This document shows positions 1-8,648 of a stretch of DNA of 64,000 bases, piece after piece. This DNA is from Immundisolibacterales bacterium (GTDB taxonomy: Bacteria > Pseudomonadota > Gammaproteobacteria > HK1), in assembly GCA_026712715.1 (NCBI GenBank), contig JAPOPW010000074.1, positions 62,001-126,000 on the forward strand, given 5' to 3'. The translations under genes and the position numbers were made by a program. How positions within the stretch are numbered: position 1 is the first letter of the stretch; each line of letters opens with the position of its first letter. The notes under the pieces are model-generated. The model searched no databases, was not told the DNA's origin, and saw nothing but the letters and a program-made list of their open reading frames with translations.

Positions 1-2
1 AC

Positions 3-83
3 GCGGGCGAAGTCACCTGCGCGGAGGTCGCGAGCGCGCTCGGATACGAGCACCGCCCGCCCCTCGAAGCCCTCGCCGCCTGA
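3..83 (+). CDS. C-terminal fragment of an unidentified protein
   Basis: The window opens inside a reading frame that ends at TGA 81-83. The 26 visible residues read as an alanine- and glutamate-rich helical tail ending in PLEALAA, with codon use like the neighbouring genes. The start lies upstream of the window. Too little is visible to name a family. It is convergent with the lyase gene that ends at 240. The 156 bases between them show nothing clear. Confidence 0.45.
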   Translation, partial: AGEVTCAEVASALGYEHRPPLEALAA

Positions 84-239
84 CCGCCGAGAGCGGCTCC
101 GCTCTTCCGGACGTCGCTCCGAAACGGGGTTGCGGCCTGTGCACCGGACCCGGACGGCCCACTCCCCGGCCGTGGTGGACCAATCGACACTTCCCGGCTC
201 CGATGCGCCGGGAGGACGCTTCGCGCGACCCGGCCGGCC

Positions 240-1154
240 TCAGCGGCCCCAGCGCAGCACCACCGGATCGAGGGTCCGGAGGTGTTCCATCAATCCCGCC
301 CGGACCCCCGGCGCGAGCGGCGCGAGCGGCGCGCGCACGTGGTCGGACCGAATGACGCCCCCCGCCTGCATGGCCGCCTTGCAAGCGCGCAGGCCGGCCT
401 GGCGGTTTTCGTAGTTGATGAGGGGAAGGACGCGCGCGTAGGCGGCGGCCGCCTCGTCCCGGTCCCCGGCGCGATGCGCCGCCACGATCGGCTTCAGGAG
501 ATCCGGCACGAGGGCGCTCGGCATGGTGCCGGTCGCCCCGGCATCGAGGTCCGCCAGCAAGGTGATTGCCTCTTCGCCGTCGAACGGCCCCTCGATCGCT
601 TCGCCGCCGGCCGCGATCAGGGCTCGAAGCTTGGAGGCGGTCTGGGGAGTCTCGATCTTGAAGTACCCGACCTCGTCGATCTCGCGCGCGAGCCGGGAGA
701 GGAACGGAACGCCGAGCTCTACCCCCGAAAGGGGCGCGTCCTGGACCATGATCGGAAGACCGGCCTGCGCCGCCCGGGCGAACTGCTCGCGGGTCTGCTC
801 CTGCGTCCCCTTGAGCGCCGCGCCGTGGTACGGAGGCATCAGCATCACCATCGACCCCCCGAGCGAGGCCGCCCGGCGGCAGCGCTCGACGACGATTCGG
901 GTCGAGAAGTGCGAAGCCGTCACGATCACCGGGACCCGGCCGGCTACGTGCTCGAGACAGAGGCGGGCGAGCGTCTCACGCTCCTCGTCGGAGAGCAGGA
1001 ACTGCTCGGAATAGTTGGCAAGGATGCACAGCCCGTCCGACCCCTGGTCGACCATGCAGTCGAGCACCCGCTTCTGGCCCTCGAGATCGAGGTCCCCCTC
1101 GTCGGTGAAGACGGTCGGCACCACCGGCCAGACTCCGCGGTACGGCCTTTCCAT
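240..1154 (-). CDS. Dihydrodipicolinate synthase / N-acetylneuraminate lyase family protein
   Basis: This is a 304-residue class I aldolase-type TIM barrel, the usual DapA-family length. The Schiff-base lysine is probably K166 in GYFKIE. The family Tyr motif (YN.P) is replaced by QDAP at about 138-141, and the G-T-T-G-E substrate loop is NYSEQ, so it is unlikely to be the lysine-pathway DapA. A QDAP-type motif fits sugar-acid lyases or dehydratases such as 2-keto-3-deoxy-arabonate dehydratase, but that assignment is inference. The start at 1154 is chosen because a strong GGGAGGAG ribosome site precedes it. Upstream in-frame ATGs would give an arginine-rich tail unlike the family. It is divergent from pta. 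Confidence 0.85.
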   Translation of the reverse strand: MERPYRGVWPVVPTVFTDEGDLDLEGQKRVLDCMVDQGSDGLCILANYSEQFLLSDEERETLARLCLEHVAGRVPVIVTASHFSTRIVVERCRRAASLGGSMVMLMPPYHGAALKGTQEQTREQFARAAQAGLPIMVQDAPLSGVELGVPFLSRLAREIDEVGYFKIETPQTASKLRALIAAGGEAIEGPFDGEEAITLLADLDAGATGTMPSALVPDLLKPIVAAHRAGDRDEAAAAYARVLPLINYENRQAGLRACKAAMQAGGVIRSDHVRAPLAPLAPGVRAGLMEHLRTLDPVVLRWGR

Positions 1155-1317
1155 CACTTGCGACTCCTCCCTTCGAATTCCGGTCCGCCGGCCGCCATGG
1201 TGCGCCCGTCGAGTTACCTTAAGAATACGCGGAGCGCCGGTCTCCGGGGCCGTCCCGAACCGGGTCGGCGCGTCCGCGGCCGGCATCTGGACCGGGCTAC
1301 GGGTAGGGAACCCGAAC

Positions 1318-2292
1318 ATGGACATCATCGAACGACTCGTGGAGCGCGCGAAGTCGCGGCGCCGGTCCGTCGCGCTGCCGGAGGGCGAGGACCCGAGAAT
1401 CCTCCGCGCGGCGCGGCGTCTGCGCGACGCGGGCATCGCCCGTCCCGTGCTGGTCGGAGACCGCCCGGCCCTCGCGGAGGCCGCCGCCGCGGCCGGAGTC
1501 TCCCTCGATGATATCGAGAGCGTGTCCCCTGCGGCGAGCGGCCGGCTCGACGGCTACGCGGCGCACTATGTCCGGGGCCGCCCGAAGACGAGCGAGCGCG
1601 TCGCGAAGCGGCTTCTCGCGCGCCCACTCTTCTTCGCGGCCATGGCCGTGCGGGCGGGCGACACGGACACGATGGTCGCGGGAGCGAGCCATCCCACCGC
1701 CCGGGTGATCGAGGCCGGGTTGATGTCCGTGGGGCTCGCGGAGGGCATCGCCACACCCTCGAGCTTCTTTCTCATCGCCCCCCGGGGGAACGCCGATGCG
1801 CTCCTCTTCGCGGACTGCGCGGTCAACGTCGACCCCGACGCGCAGACTCTCGCCGACATCGCGATCGCCTCGTCGCAGAGCGCCGAGCGGCTTCTCGGGG
1901 CGCAGCCGCGGGTGGCCATGCTTTCGTTCTCGACCCTCGGCAGCGCCAGGCACGAGCGGGTCGACAAGGTTCGAAGGGCGGTGGAAATCGTCCGTGCCGG
2001 GGCCCCCGAGCTCGCGGTGGACGGCGAGCTCCAGGCCGATGCCGCGCTCGTGCCGCGGGTCGCGGCGCAGAAGGTCACGGGCGCGAGCGAGGTGGCCGGG
2101 CGCGCCAACGTCCTCGTCTTCCCGGACCTCGACGCGGGCAACATCGGCTACAAGCTGACCGAGCACCTCGGCGGGGCGCGCGCGATCGGACCCTTCCTCC
2201 AGGGCTTCGCCCGGCCGGTGTGCGACCTCTCGCGCGGGGCGACCGTGGAGGACGTGGTGGCGGCGGCCGCGATCGCCGCCGTGATGTCCTGA
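1318..2292 (+). CDS. pta: Phosphate acetyltransferase
   Basis: Phosphate acetyltransferase interconverts acetyl-CoA plus phosphate and acetyl phosphate plus CoA in the cytoplasm. The protein has 324 residues, the length of the short, single-domain Pta class, and lacks the N-terminal DRTGG regulatory part of long Pta. Family motifs are clear: [12 protein letters not shown] at the N-terminus, the [12 protein letters not shown] segment, the [12 protein letters not shown] helix, LSFSTLGSA (the usual S-x-S-T-x-G-S loop) and DGELQADAA. The ATG at 1318 follows AGGGAA. No ackA is present in the window, so its partner is not visible. It converges on citrate synthase, and both genes act on acetyl-CoA. 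Confidence 0.93.
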   Translation: MDIIERLVERAKSRRRSVALPEGEDPRILRAARRLRDAGIARPVLVGDRPALAEAAAAAGVSLDDIESVSPAASGRLDGYAAHYVRGRPKTSERVAKRLLARPLFFAAMAVRAGDTDTMVAGASHPTARVIEAGLMSVGLAEGIATPSSFFLIAPRGNADALLFADCAVNVDPDAQTLADIAIASSQSAERLLGAQPRVAMLSFSTLGSARHERVDKVRRAVEIVRAGAPELAVDGELQADAALVPRVAAQKVTGASEVAGRANVLVFPDLDAGNIGYKLTEHLGGARAIGPFLQGFARPVCDLSRGATVEDVVAAAAIAAVMS

Positions 2293-2460
2293 AGCCATTC
2301 GGTCCGCTCCGATCCACCGGCCGGAGCCCGCGGTACCCGGCCGGGGTGGTGCACGGGACCCGCAACCGGCTCGCCGCCCGCAATGGGCGTGCCCCGGCCG
2401 GGCACCGGCCGATTGGACGGGATGCCGGGCGCCGGATGGCCCGTCGCGTACCGAACCGGA

Positions 2461-3603
2461 TCAGCCGCGCTCGTCGAGCGGAACGTACTCCCGCGCCTCG
2501 GGCCCGGTGTAGAGCAGACGGGGCCGGATCAGGATGTTGTTCTCGAGCTGCTCCATCGCCTGCACGGTCCAGCCCGGGATGCGACCGATCGCGAAGATCG
2601 GAACGAACAGATCCTCGGGGATCCCGTGCAGGTAGTAGACCACTCCGGCATAGAAGTCGACGTTCACGTTCACCCCATGCCGGGAATAGGGCCGCATCGC
2701 CTCGACGAGAGCCTGGAGAATCTCGTACCAGTGGGGCTGTCCCATCTCTTCGGACAGGCGCTTCACGCCGGCACGCATGTGCCGTGCCCTTGGGTCCTCG
2801 GCCCGGTAGACCCGGTGGCCGAAGCCCATGATCGGCTGGCGGGCCTTGCGCTTCGCCTTGACGTACGCGGCCGCCTCGGACGGGTCGCCAATCTCTCTTG
2901 CCATGTGCATCACGTTCTCCGCCGCCCCCCCGTGAGCCGGTCCGGAGAGCGCGGCAATCGCCGCGGTGATGGCGGCGTGCAGGTTCGCGTCGGTGCTGAC
3001 GACGACCCGCGCGGCGAACGACGACGCGTTCGAGCCGTGCTCCGCGTGCAGCACCATGTCGGTATCCATCAGCGACGCGGCGTCCGAGCTCGGCGCCTCG
3101 CCCTTCAGCATGTGGAGGAAGTTCGCGGCGTGTCCGAGCTCGTCGCTTGCCGGCACAGGCTCCTCGTTGCGGCGCAGGCGGTGATGCGCAGCGACGATCA
3201 TCGGGACCTGCGAGGTGAGCCGGACCCCCTTGCGGCGGGTGGCGTCGGGCGAGTTGTCCCCCGTCTCGGGATCGAAGGCGGCAAGCGCGGACACGGCCGT
3301 GCGCAGGACGTCCATCGGATGCGCGTCCTTCACCCGGCGAATGATGTCGAGGACGGAGCCGGGGAGCGAACGCGACGCCTTCAGCGCCGCGTCGAAGGCA
3401 TCGAGCTCGGACCGGGTCGGAAGCTCGCCGTCGAGGAGGAGGCAGGCGACCTCTTCGAAAGACGAGTGGACGGCAAGGTCATGGATCGAGTAGCCGCGGT
3501 ACCGGAGGTCCCCGGCCCGCCCGTCGATGAGGGTGGTGGGGGAACGGTCGAAGCACAGGTCCTTGAGACCGCGATGCACTTCGGGTTGGTTCGTGGCCGC
3601 CAT
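2461..3603 (-). CDS. gltA: Citrate synthase (short type)
   Basis: This enzyme condenses oxaloacetate with acetyl-CoA, the entry step of the TCA cycle. It has 380 residues, typical of the short dimeric bacterial, archaeal and methylcitrate-synthase-like group rather than the roughly 430-residue NADH-regulated enzyme. Active-site motifs are intact: HAEHGSNAS, GPAHGGAAE (catalytic His), GFGHRVY and NVDFYAGV (catalytic Asp). An AGGAGGT ribosome site lies just upstream of the ATG at 3603. A 2-methylcitrate synthase role cannot be excluded, but no prpB or prpD neighbours are present. Confidence 0.93.
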   Translation of the reverse strand: MAATNQPEVHRGLKDLCFDRSPTTLIDGRAGDLRYRGYSIHDLAVHSSFEEVACLLLDGELPTRSELDAFDAALKASRSLPGSVLDIIRRVKDAHPMDVLRTAVSALAAFDPETGDNSPDATRRKGVRLTSQVPMIVAAHHRLRRNEEPVPASDELGHAANFLHMLKGEAPSSDAASLMDTDMVLHAEHGSNASSFAARVVVSTDANLHAAITAAIAALSGPAHGGAAENVMHMAREIGDPSEAAAYVKAKRKARQPIMGFGHRVYRAEDPRARHMRAGVKRLSEEMGQPHWYEILQALVEAMRPYSRHGVNVNVDFYAGVVYYLHGIPEDLFVPIFAIGRIPGWTVQAMEQLENNILIRPRLLYTGPEAREYVPLDERG

Positions 3604-3938
3604 GCGACACCTCCTCTTTCGTCCCCTCGCCTGTTGCGGGCCGGAGGGGAACCAGGGAAGACCCTCGCCCGGACGGCCCGCCTCCCGAACGCCCGTGCGG
3701 GGCGCGTAGTGCAGATTCTATCGGGCGAATCCGGCCTCCGATAACGCGGCGGCCCTTCGCCGCGAACGGCACGAGGCGCGCGCGAACCCGGAGCCGGACG
3801 CAAGCCCCGAGCCGGCCGGTTCTCTGTCGCATTCACGTGCGGCCCGTGGCCCCCCGGCCGACGATCGGACGAGCCCGCCACTTTGCCGGGCACCCGCCCC
3901 CGCCCGCTCCGTCGGTGCTTCGGGAGCGGAGAAAGTGC

Positions 3939-3967
3939 TTGTCAGTGCGGGCCAGATCGACTAGTTT
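3939..3967 (+). promoter_or_regulatory. Candidate promoter for dksA
   Basis: A TTGTCA element at 3939-3944 is followed after 17 bp by TAGTTT at 3962-3967, about 25 bases before the dksA start. The -35 is close to consensus and the -10 is weak. The rest of the 388-bp divergent gap 3604-3991 shows no gene. This is pattern matching only. Confidence 0.3.
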
Positions 3968-3991
3968 CCGCGCCTTCGCTGATGAGAACCG

Positions 3992-4957
3992 ATGCCTTCG
4001 GAGACCACCGTGGCAACGACCGGCAAGATGGCCGAACCATCCATTGTGGACGCGAACGAGCCGGTCGGCGACGCCGACCGCCCCGCCGTCGCGTCGTCGG
4101 CTCGCGCATCCCGAAAGACGGCGGCGGAAAAGCCGGCGACGGCGGGAAAGTCCCCCCGGACGCGATCCGAGCGCAAGGCCGGCGCCGCCGAGCGACCGAC
4201 CCGAAAGGGCAGGAATCGCTCCGCGGCGACCGTCTCCGCCGACACGGATGCGGACCGGACACCGGCTCCCGTCGACCCCGGAGACGCCCCCCCGAGCTCG
4301 GGCGACTTGCAGTCCGAACCGGCGCCAGCCGAGTCTCGAAAGTCGACCCGGAAATCCGCCTCCACACGATCGTCCCGGCAATCGAAGAAGGAGGGCACGA
4401 CCGCGAAGTCCGGAAAGGCATCCACGGCGCGCAAGTCGAAGCAGGCCGCCGGCGGCAAGTCCGGCGCGCCGAAGTCGGCGGGGAAGACCTCCGGCAAGTC
4501 CCGAACCTCCCGGAAGGCGCCCCCGGCCGCACCGGCCCCCGCGGCGCCCCCCGAGCTGCCGGACGGATACGTGCCGAACGGTGAGGAGGAGTACATGGGC
4601 CCCATGCAGGCCGAGTACTTCCGCCGCAAGCTGATCGACTGGCGACAGGCGCTGCTGGACGAATCCGAGCAGACGCTGGAATCGATGCGCGACCAGCAGC
4701 GCGAGGTGAGCGACGAGGCCGAGCGGGCGAGCCGCGAGACGGAGATGAGCTTCGAGCTCCGGACCCGCGACCGTTACCGCAAGCTCATCCGCAAGATCAA
4801 CGAGGCGCTCATCCGCATCGAGGACGGCAGCTACGGCTTCTGCGAAGAAACCGGAGACCCCATCGGACTCGGTCGTCTCGAAGCGCGTCCGATTGCGACC
4901 CTGTCGGTGGAAGCGCAGGAGCGCCGCGAGATGCTGGAGCGCCAGTACCGGCCCTAG
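3992..4957 (+). CDS. dksA: RNA polymerase-binding protein DksA with long basic N-terminal extension
   Basis: DksA binds in the RNA polymerase secondary channel and works with ppGpp to retune transcription. The recognisable domain is only the last 125 or so residues: the coiled coil from about 205 to 265 and the C-terminal GFCEETGDPIGLGRLEARP region. The four-Cys zinc finger is reduced to one Cys, a pattern typical of alphaproteobacterial DksA. The first 190 or so residues are low-complexity, rich in Lys, Ser, Ala, Arg and Pro (for example KSAGKTSGKSRTSRK) and look disordered. Total length is 321 residues against about 140-150 for a standard DksA. The first ATG is used; an internal start near residue 201 (MGPMQAEYF) would give a normal-sized protein. 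Confidence 0.9.
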   Translation: MPSETTVATTGKMAEPSIVDANEPVGDADRPAVASSARASRKTAAEKPATAGKSPRTRSERKAGAAERPTRKGRNRSAATVSADTDADRTPAPVDPGDAPPSSGDLQSEPAPAESRKSTRKSASTRSSRQSKKEGTTAKSGKASTARKSKQAAGGKSGAPKSAGKTSGKSRTSRKAPPAAPAPAAPPELPDGYVPNGEEEYMGPMQAEYFRRKLIDWRQALLDESEQTLESMRDQQREVSDEAERASRETEMSFELRTRDRYRKLIRKINEALIRIEDGSYGFCEETGDPIGLGRLEARPIATLSVEAQERREMLERQYRP

Positions 4958-5224
4958 GAGTGTGCGCCGCAGGACGCTCCCGCGTGCGCGAGGTGGAGAT
5001 TCGACGCCAGAAGATTGCCCGGATTGCGTCTGGTCGGGTTTCGGATCCCTGGAATAGACAAAATGGCAGAGAATTCAGAGGCTTCAGTGGGGAAATTGTT
5101 CACGAGAACTTTCTGCGGCGCACGCTTGTAGCTCGGAAGAATCACCGGTTTCCCGCTGCGGGCGCCGTCAAGGGCGGACGAAGCGGGCGCCGGACCGGAA
5201 TGGGCCCGGAAGGCCAACAAGCAG

Positions 5225-5782
5225 GTGACTGCTTTGAGGAACGAGGGGAAAGCCGGCCGTGAGACCCCGAACCGCCCGAATTGCGGAGGGGATGCACCGC
5301 CAATCTTGCCGATCCCGGAGCAAGGCCACGCCGTGCAGGCGGCCCTGCTCGCTCTCAACAATGCGAACGCGCGCGAGACTTCATTCCTGGCGGCGGAAGA
5401 CTGGCGCGCACTCGTCGCGGGCTCGTTCGCCGCGACCTGTACGACCGGCGCGACCGCCCTGCTGATCGCATTCGATCAGGACGCGCGGTACGACAGTGTC
5501 AATTTCAAATGGTTCCAGGCGCGCCGGCGGCGCTTCGTCTATGTCGATCGCATCGTCGTTTCCGAGCGCCATCGCGAACGGAGCCTCGCCACCTGTCTTT
5601 ACCGCGACCTGTTCGAGCGCGCGAAGGAAGCGGGGCACGACCGCATCGCCTGCGAGGTCAATCTCGAGCCGCCGAATCCCCGCTCCGACGCGTTCCACGC
5701 AAAGATGGGGTTCGTCACGGTAGGACGCGCCGATTTGCACCCGAGCGGGAGAACCGTGCGGTACTGGGAGAAGCTGCTGTAG
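5225..5782 (+). CDS. GNAT-family N-acetyltransferase
   Basis: The protein has 185 residues. The second half has the GNAT core: VYVDRIVVSERHRERSLATCLYRDLFERA resembles the beta4-alpha3 acetyl-CoA pyrophosphate loop (a variant of R/Q-x-x-G-x-A), followed by CEVNLEPPN and FHAKMGFVTVG, the usual beta5 and beta6 signatures. The substrate is unknown. The GTG at 5225 is the first start. The first 25 residues are unlike the family, so a downstream start near residue 28 is possible. The 267 bases before it are AT-richer than the surroundings and contain no gene that I recognise. Confidence 0.75.
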   Translation: MTALRNEGKAGRETPNRPNCGGDAPPILPIPEQGHAVQAALLALNNANARETSFLAAEDWRALVAGSFAATCTTGATALLIAFDQDARYDSVNFKWFQARRRRFVYVDRIVVSERHRERSLATCLYRDLFERAKEAGHDRIACEVNLEPPNPRSDAFHAKMGFVTVGRADLHPSGRTVRYWEKLL

Positions 5783-6340
5783 CGTCAGCCTGGCGCGCCG
5801 CCTGCCGGCGGTCTCGGGTCGAAGCACTCGCCGGCCGCTGCCATGCCTCGAAACCCGTCAGCGGAACTCGAGCGCGGCCGCTCCTTCCCATCCGGCCCTT
5901 GCGCGGCGAGCCGAGGGCGGCTTCGCTTCATTCACATCTTCGCGCACCTCGACACGCCGGAAATCCTGACCGGGGCGCAGGTTGCGCGGTACGCCGCGCT
6001 TCGCGGCTACCACGCCCATCGTCGCGGTACCGATCACGGGAGGCATGGCCCGAAGGGAAACTGAATCGATTTCCGTCGCCGAGCCCGCTCGGTACCCGGC
6101 GGTCGCCCACCAGGATTCACGGAACTCCCGGCTGCCGACGGTTCCGGCCCGGCGGGCCGGGGTTTCGATCGAAGCGCCGGGAGTCGTCGTGCGGACTCGA
6201 GCGTAGGGGCTGCTCGTGCAGCGAAGCGTGACCCCATTCGGGCACGACGCGTCGCATGAGGACAAGTCTTCAGTCCCGCCAGCGCCCACGATATGCCCTG
6301 CTCAATGGAGCAACCCCATCAATCCATCCGGAGCGGAAAC
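5783..6340 (+). other. No gene recognised
   Basis: This 558-base stretch has open frames on both strands, as expected at this GC content, but none has a recognisable domain or a credible ribosome site. The last 20 bases hold a GGAG motif that serves the small peptide gene starting at 6341. Confidence 0.4.
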
Positions 6341-6451
6341 ATGAAGCAGCAACGCACGCGGAGAATCCTCACCACACTCGCCGCGATCGGAGTCGTCGCG
6401 ACAGGCATCGCATCGGCCAACGCATGCCTGTTCTACGGGATTCCCTGCTGA
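6341..6451 (+). CDS. Putative secreted Cys-bounded micropeptide (36 aa)
   Basis: A short frame with an ATG preceded by CCGGAGCGG encodes 36 residues. Residues 1-8 are basic (MKQQRTRR), 9-24 form a hydrophobic stretch (ILTTLAAIGVVATGIA), and SANA at 25-28 is a good signal peptidase I site. Cleavage there would release CLFYGIPC, eight residues with Cys at both ends. The signal-peptide architecture and ribosome site are seen in the sequence. Secretion, a disulfide ring or metal binding are inference. I know no family for it. It lies about 4 kb from the bufferin operon and is unlikely to be part of it. A non-coding origin cannot be excluded for so short a frame. Confidence 0.55.
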   Translation: MKQQRTRRILTTLAAIGVVATGIASANACLFYGIPC

Positions 6452-6945
6452 GAACGCTTTCGAGGCACTGCCGAGGAACGAGAATCTGCCCTGCCGAGCT
6501 TCCCCGGAACGGCAAGTGTGACGTGATTCCCGAGCGGCGGTGCCTCCGGGAGTCCGACTGAAGGCTCCAGCGTTCCGCAGCGCGTGTGCGGGAGATTCGC
6601 CAACGCACGAGCCGGCACCCCTGACGACACATCGGGGGTCGTGCCGGCCCTCCACCTGCGTACGAAGCGGGCTCAGCCCTGGCTCGCACCGGTGTTGACG
6701 GGCGGGGTCTGCTTCGAGTCCGAGCCGGTTTCCGAACGGACGCTGCGCGCCCGATGGCAGGAAGCCGGTGGCCGGTCGTCACGGCGGGAGATGTAGCGCC
6801 AATCGTCGCAATCCGTCAACCGATTGATCTCTTCACGAAGCGGCACAAGCGACACGCCGGAACTGACAAGCAGGGACGTTGCGCACGACGTTTCGCACGC
6901 TCTTGGTGGCGATGTTTCGCGCGTGCCTGGATTCAGGTCGGCCCT
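6452..6945. other. Intergenic stretch, no gene recognised
   Basis: These 494 bases lie between the micropeptide and the stop of the RuBisCO-like gene. Apart from the hairpin at 6611-6648 nothing is supported. Open frames here are short and compositionally like antisense shadows. Confidence 0.4.
6611..6648. terminator. Possible hairpin terminator
   Basis: The arms GCCGGCAC at 6611-6618 and GTGCCGGC at 6641-6648 form a perfect 8-bp stem, and inner CCC/GGG bases can add pairs. No T-tract follows on either strand. It could end transcription from the micropeptide gene or from the opposite direction. Confidence 0.3.
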
Positions 6946-8529
6946 TCAGGCGGGAAGCGGCCGGTCCCGGTCGTGGTCGACGATGCAATAGAAGCCGAAC
7001 GGCTCGCCCGTTTCGTTCCTGAGCTGGTGGGTCGCGAGAGGCGGAAGGAAGGCCACGTCGTTCGGCTTCACCACCACTTCCCGGTCTTCCGTCACCAGCC
7101 GTCCTTCTCCCCGGGCACCGATGATGATGTGGGGGTGGACGTGCCTCTCGCGGCTCGTATGGCCGCCCGCCTCCACTTCGAAGTAGCGCAGGTCGCTTCG
7201 CGACGGCTCCCCGGAACGGCCGACCAGCTCGACCCGACGGACCCCCCGGAACGGCGGCACCCTGGAGTCGGGCGCGGCCGACTTGTAGGGGGAACTCTCC
7301 CGGCCGCCCCACTCGAATTCCGCCCGGAAAGGCAGGTACGAGAACCCGTCGCTCGGCTCCTCTGCGTCCGAGGGCTCGACCCGATGGGCCGGGAAGCACT
7401 CCGCGACGCGTTCCGCGAATGCCCGCGTACCGTCCTCGATCCGCGGCGCATGGCCCAGCAGGGCGCCGCCGACGAGCAGCACCGCGTCCGCGCCGTACTC
7501 CGCGCAGGTCCCGCCGATTCCGTCGAGCTGGAGCCCGCCGGCCGGACACGGCCACGCCGGAGCCAGCCCGCCCAGAGGGGCGGCGAGACGGTCGCGAATT
7601 GCGCCGCACGTTTCGCGGTCGAAGCCGAAACGGCCGCTCGCGTCCGGGAACACCGAGACATCGACCCCGGCCAGCCGGAAGAGGGTCCCGAACACGAGCG
7701 GCAGGCTCATCCCCCGCGCGAGCCCGCCGGTGAGGCTCGGGTGCCCCATCTGGACCAGTCCGTGCCGCGCGGCAAGCGAGCGCGCCGTATCGAGCCCGAG
7801 AACGGCGGGGCACAGCAGGACCCCGCGAAGGCCGGCGGCCCGCACGAGGTCGAAGTGAAGGTCGACCGATTCGAGGGGCGCTGACACGAGCGGAAAGTAG
7901 AGGCAGCTCCGACCCGTGCGCGCGTTCGCGTCTTCCACCGCGTCCCGGCATCGCAGCACCCGCTCGCGAAACCCCTCGAAATCGGTCACGAGGTTCTGAT
8001 CGTCCTTGACCAGGTCGCCGCCCCCGAGGGCGAACCCGCCGGCGAGGCGCGCGTACTCCGCGACCGGCAGCCCGCGCGGCTTGAGCGCGGTGGCGAGCAG
8101 CGGCCTTCCCCGAACCCCGGTGAGCCGCCGCAGTCCCTCGATTCCGAATCGGGGTCCCGCGAACGCGGACGCGACCGGAGGAGGGAGGGTGAAGTCCACG
8201 AGACGCACGGACGGGTAGATCGACACGTTTCCGTAGAGCAGGTTGAGGAGCTGCGGAAGCTGCCCGCTCGCGAGCTCGCCCGCGTAGCTGATCGTGACGC
8301 GGTGGGAGGCATCCGAAGAGTGCGATCCCACCGGTTCCGGAACCGTGGATTCGAGGGAGGAGACGGTCTCGACCCGACCGAGAACCCGGTCGCGAACGAC
8401 CGGGTCCGTCACCAGCGAAGGCGGCACCTCGACCGTCTGCTCGTAGGCGATGCGGCGGGCGAGGTCCGCCACCTCGTCGCGGCGCGCCTGCACCTCGTAG
8501 GTTGCGACGATTCGTCCGGATTCGCTCAT
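6946..8529 (-). CDS. RuBisCO-like protein fused to a C-terminal cupin domain
   Basis: The protein has 527 residues in two domains. Residues 1-125 and 130-395 are a RuBisCO large-subunit-like protein (type IV). TALKPRG carries K150, equivalent to the substrate-binding Lys. GGGDLVKDDQNL carries the carbamylation Lys K175 and Asp 177, but the third metal ligand, normally Glu, is Gln178. HPSLTGG around H263 resembles other RuBisCO-like isomerases and enolases, so this is not a CO2-fixing enzyme. Residues 430-527 form a cupin with HVHPH at 463-467 and PPLATHQLRN around 497-505. In Rhodospirillum rubrum a RuBisCO-like isomerase and a separate cupin act in succession to turn methylthioribulose phosphate into deoxyxylulose phosphate. 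The fusion suggests the same two-step methylthioadenosine-isoprenoid route, which is inference. Confidence 0.85.
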   Translation of the reverse strand: MSESGRIVATYEVQARRDEVADLARRIAYEQTVEVPPSLVTDPVVRDRVLGRVETVSSLESTVPEPVGSHSSDASHRVTISYAGELASGQLPQLLNLLYGNVSIYPSVRLVDFTLPPPVASAFAGPRFGIEGLRRLTGVRGRPLLATALKPRGLPVAEYARLAGGFALGGGDLVKDDQNLVTDFEGFRERVLRCRDAVEDANARTGRSCLYFPLVSAPLESVDLHFDLVRAAGLRGVLLCPAVLGLDTARSLAARHGLVQMGHPSLTGGLARGMSLPLVFGTLFRLAGVDVSVFPDASGRFGFDRETCGAIRDRLAAPLGGLAPAWPCPAGGLQLDGIGGTCAEYGADAVLLVGGALLGHAPRIEDGTRAFAERVAECFPAHRVEPSDAEEPSDGFSYLPFRAEFEWGGRESSPYKSAAPDSRVPPFRGVRRVELVGRSGEPSRSDLRYFEVEAGGHTSRERHVHPHIIIGARGEGRLVTEDREVVVKPNDVAFLPPLATHQLRNETGEPFGFYCIVDHDRDRPLPA

Positions 8530-8648
8530 TCCAGGATTGTAGTCGCTATTATCCGGCGATCTCCGCGGCGCGTCGGACCGGCCGGCCCGGCCCCCGGACT
8601 CCGGACCGCCGTGCCGGGAGCAGGACCACGCAATGGAGGAAACGAGGC

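Noticed and set aside
5858-6289. 143-codon minus-strand frame
   Set aside because: It has no recognisable domain, no ribosome site and an arginine/glycine-rich composition typical of antisense frames at this GC content.
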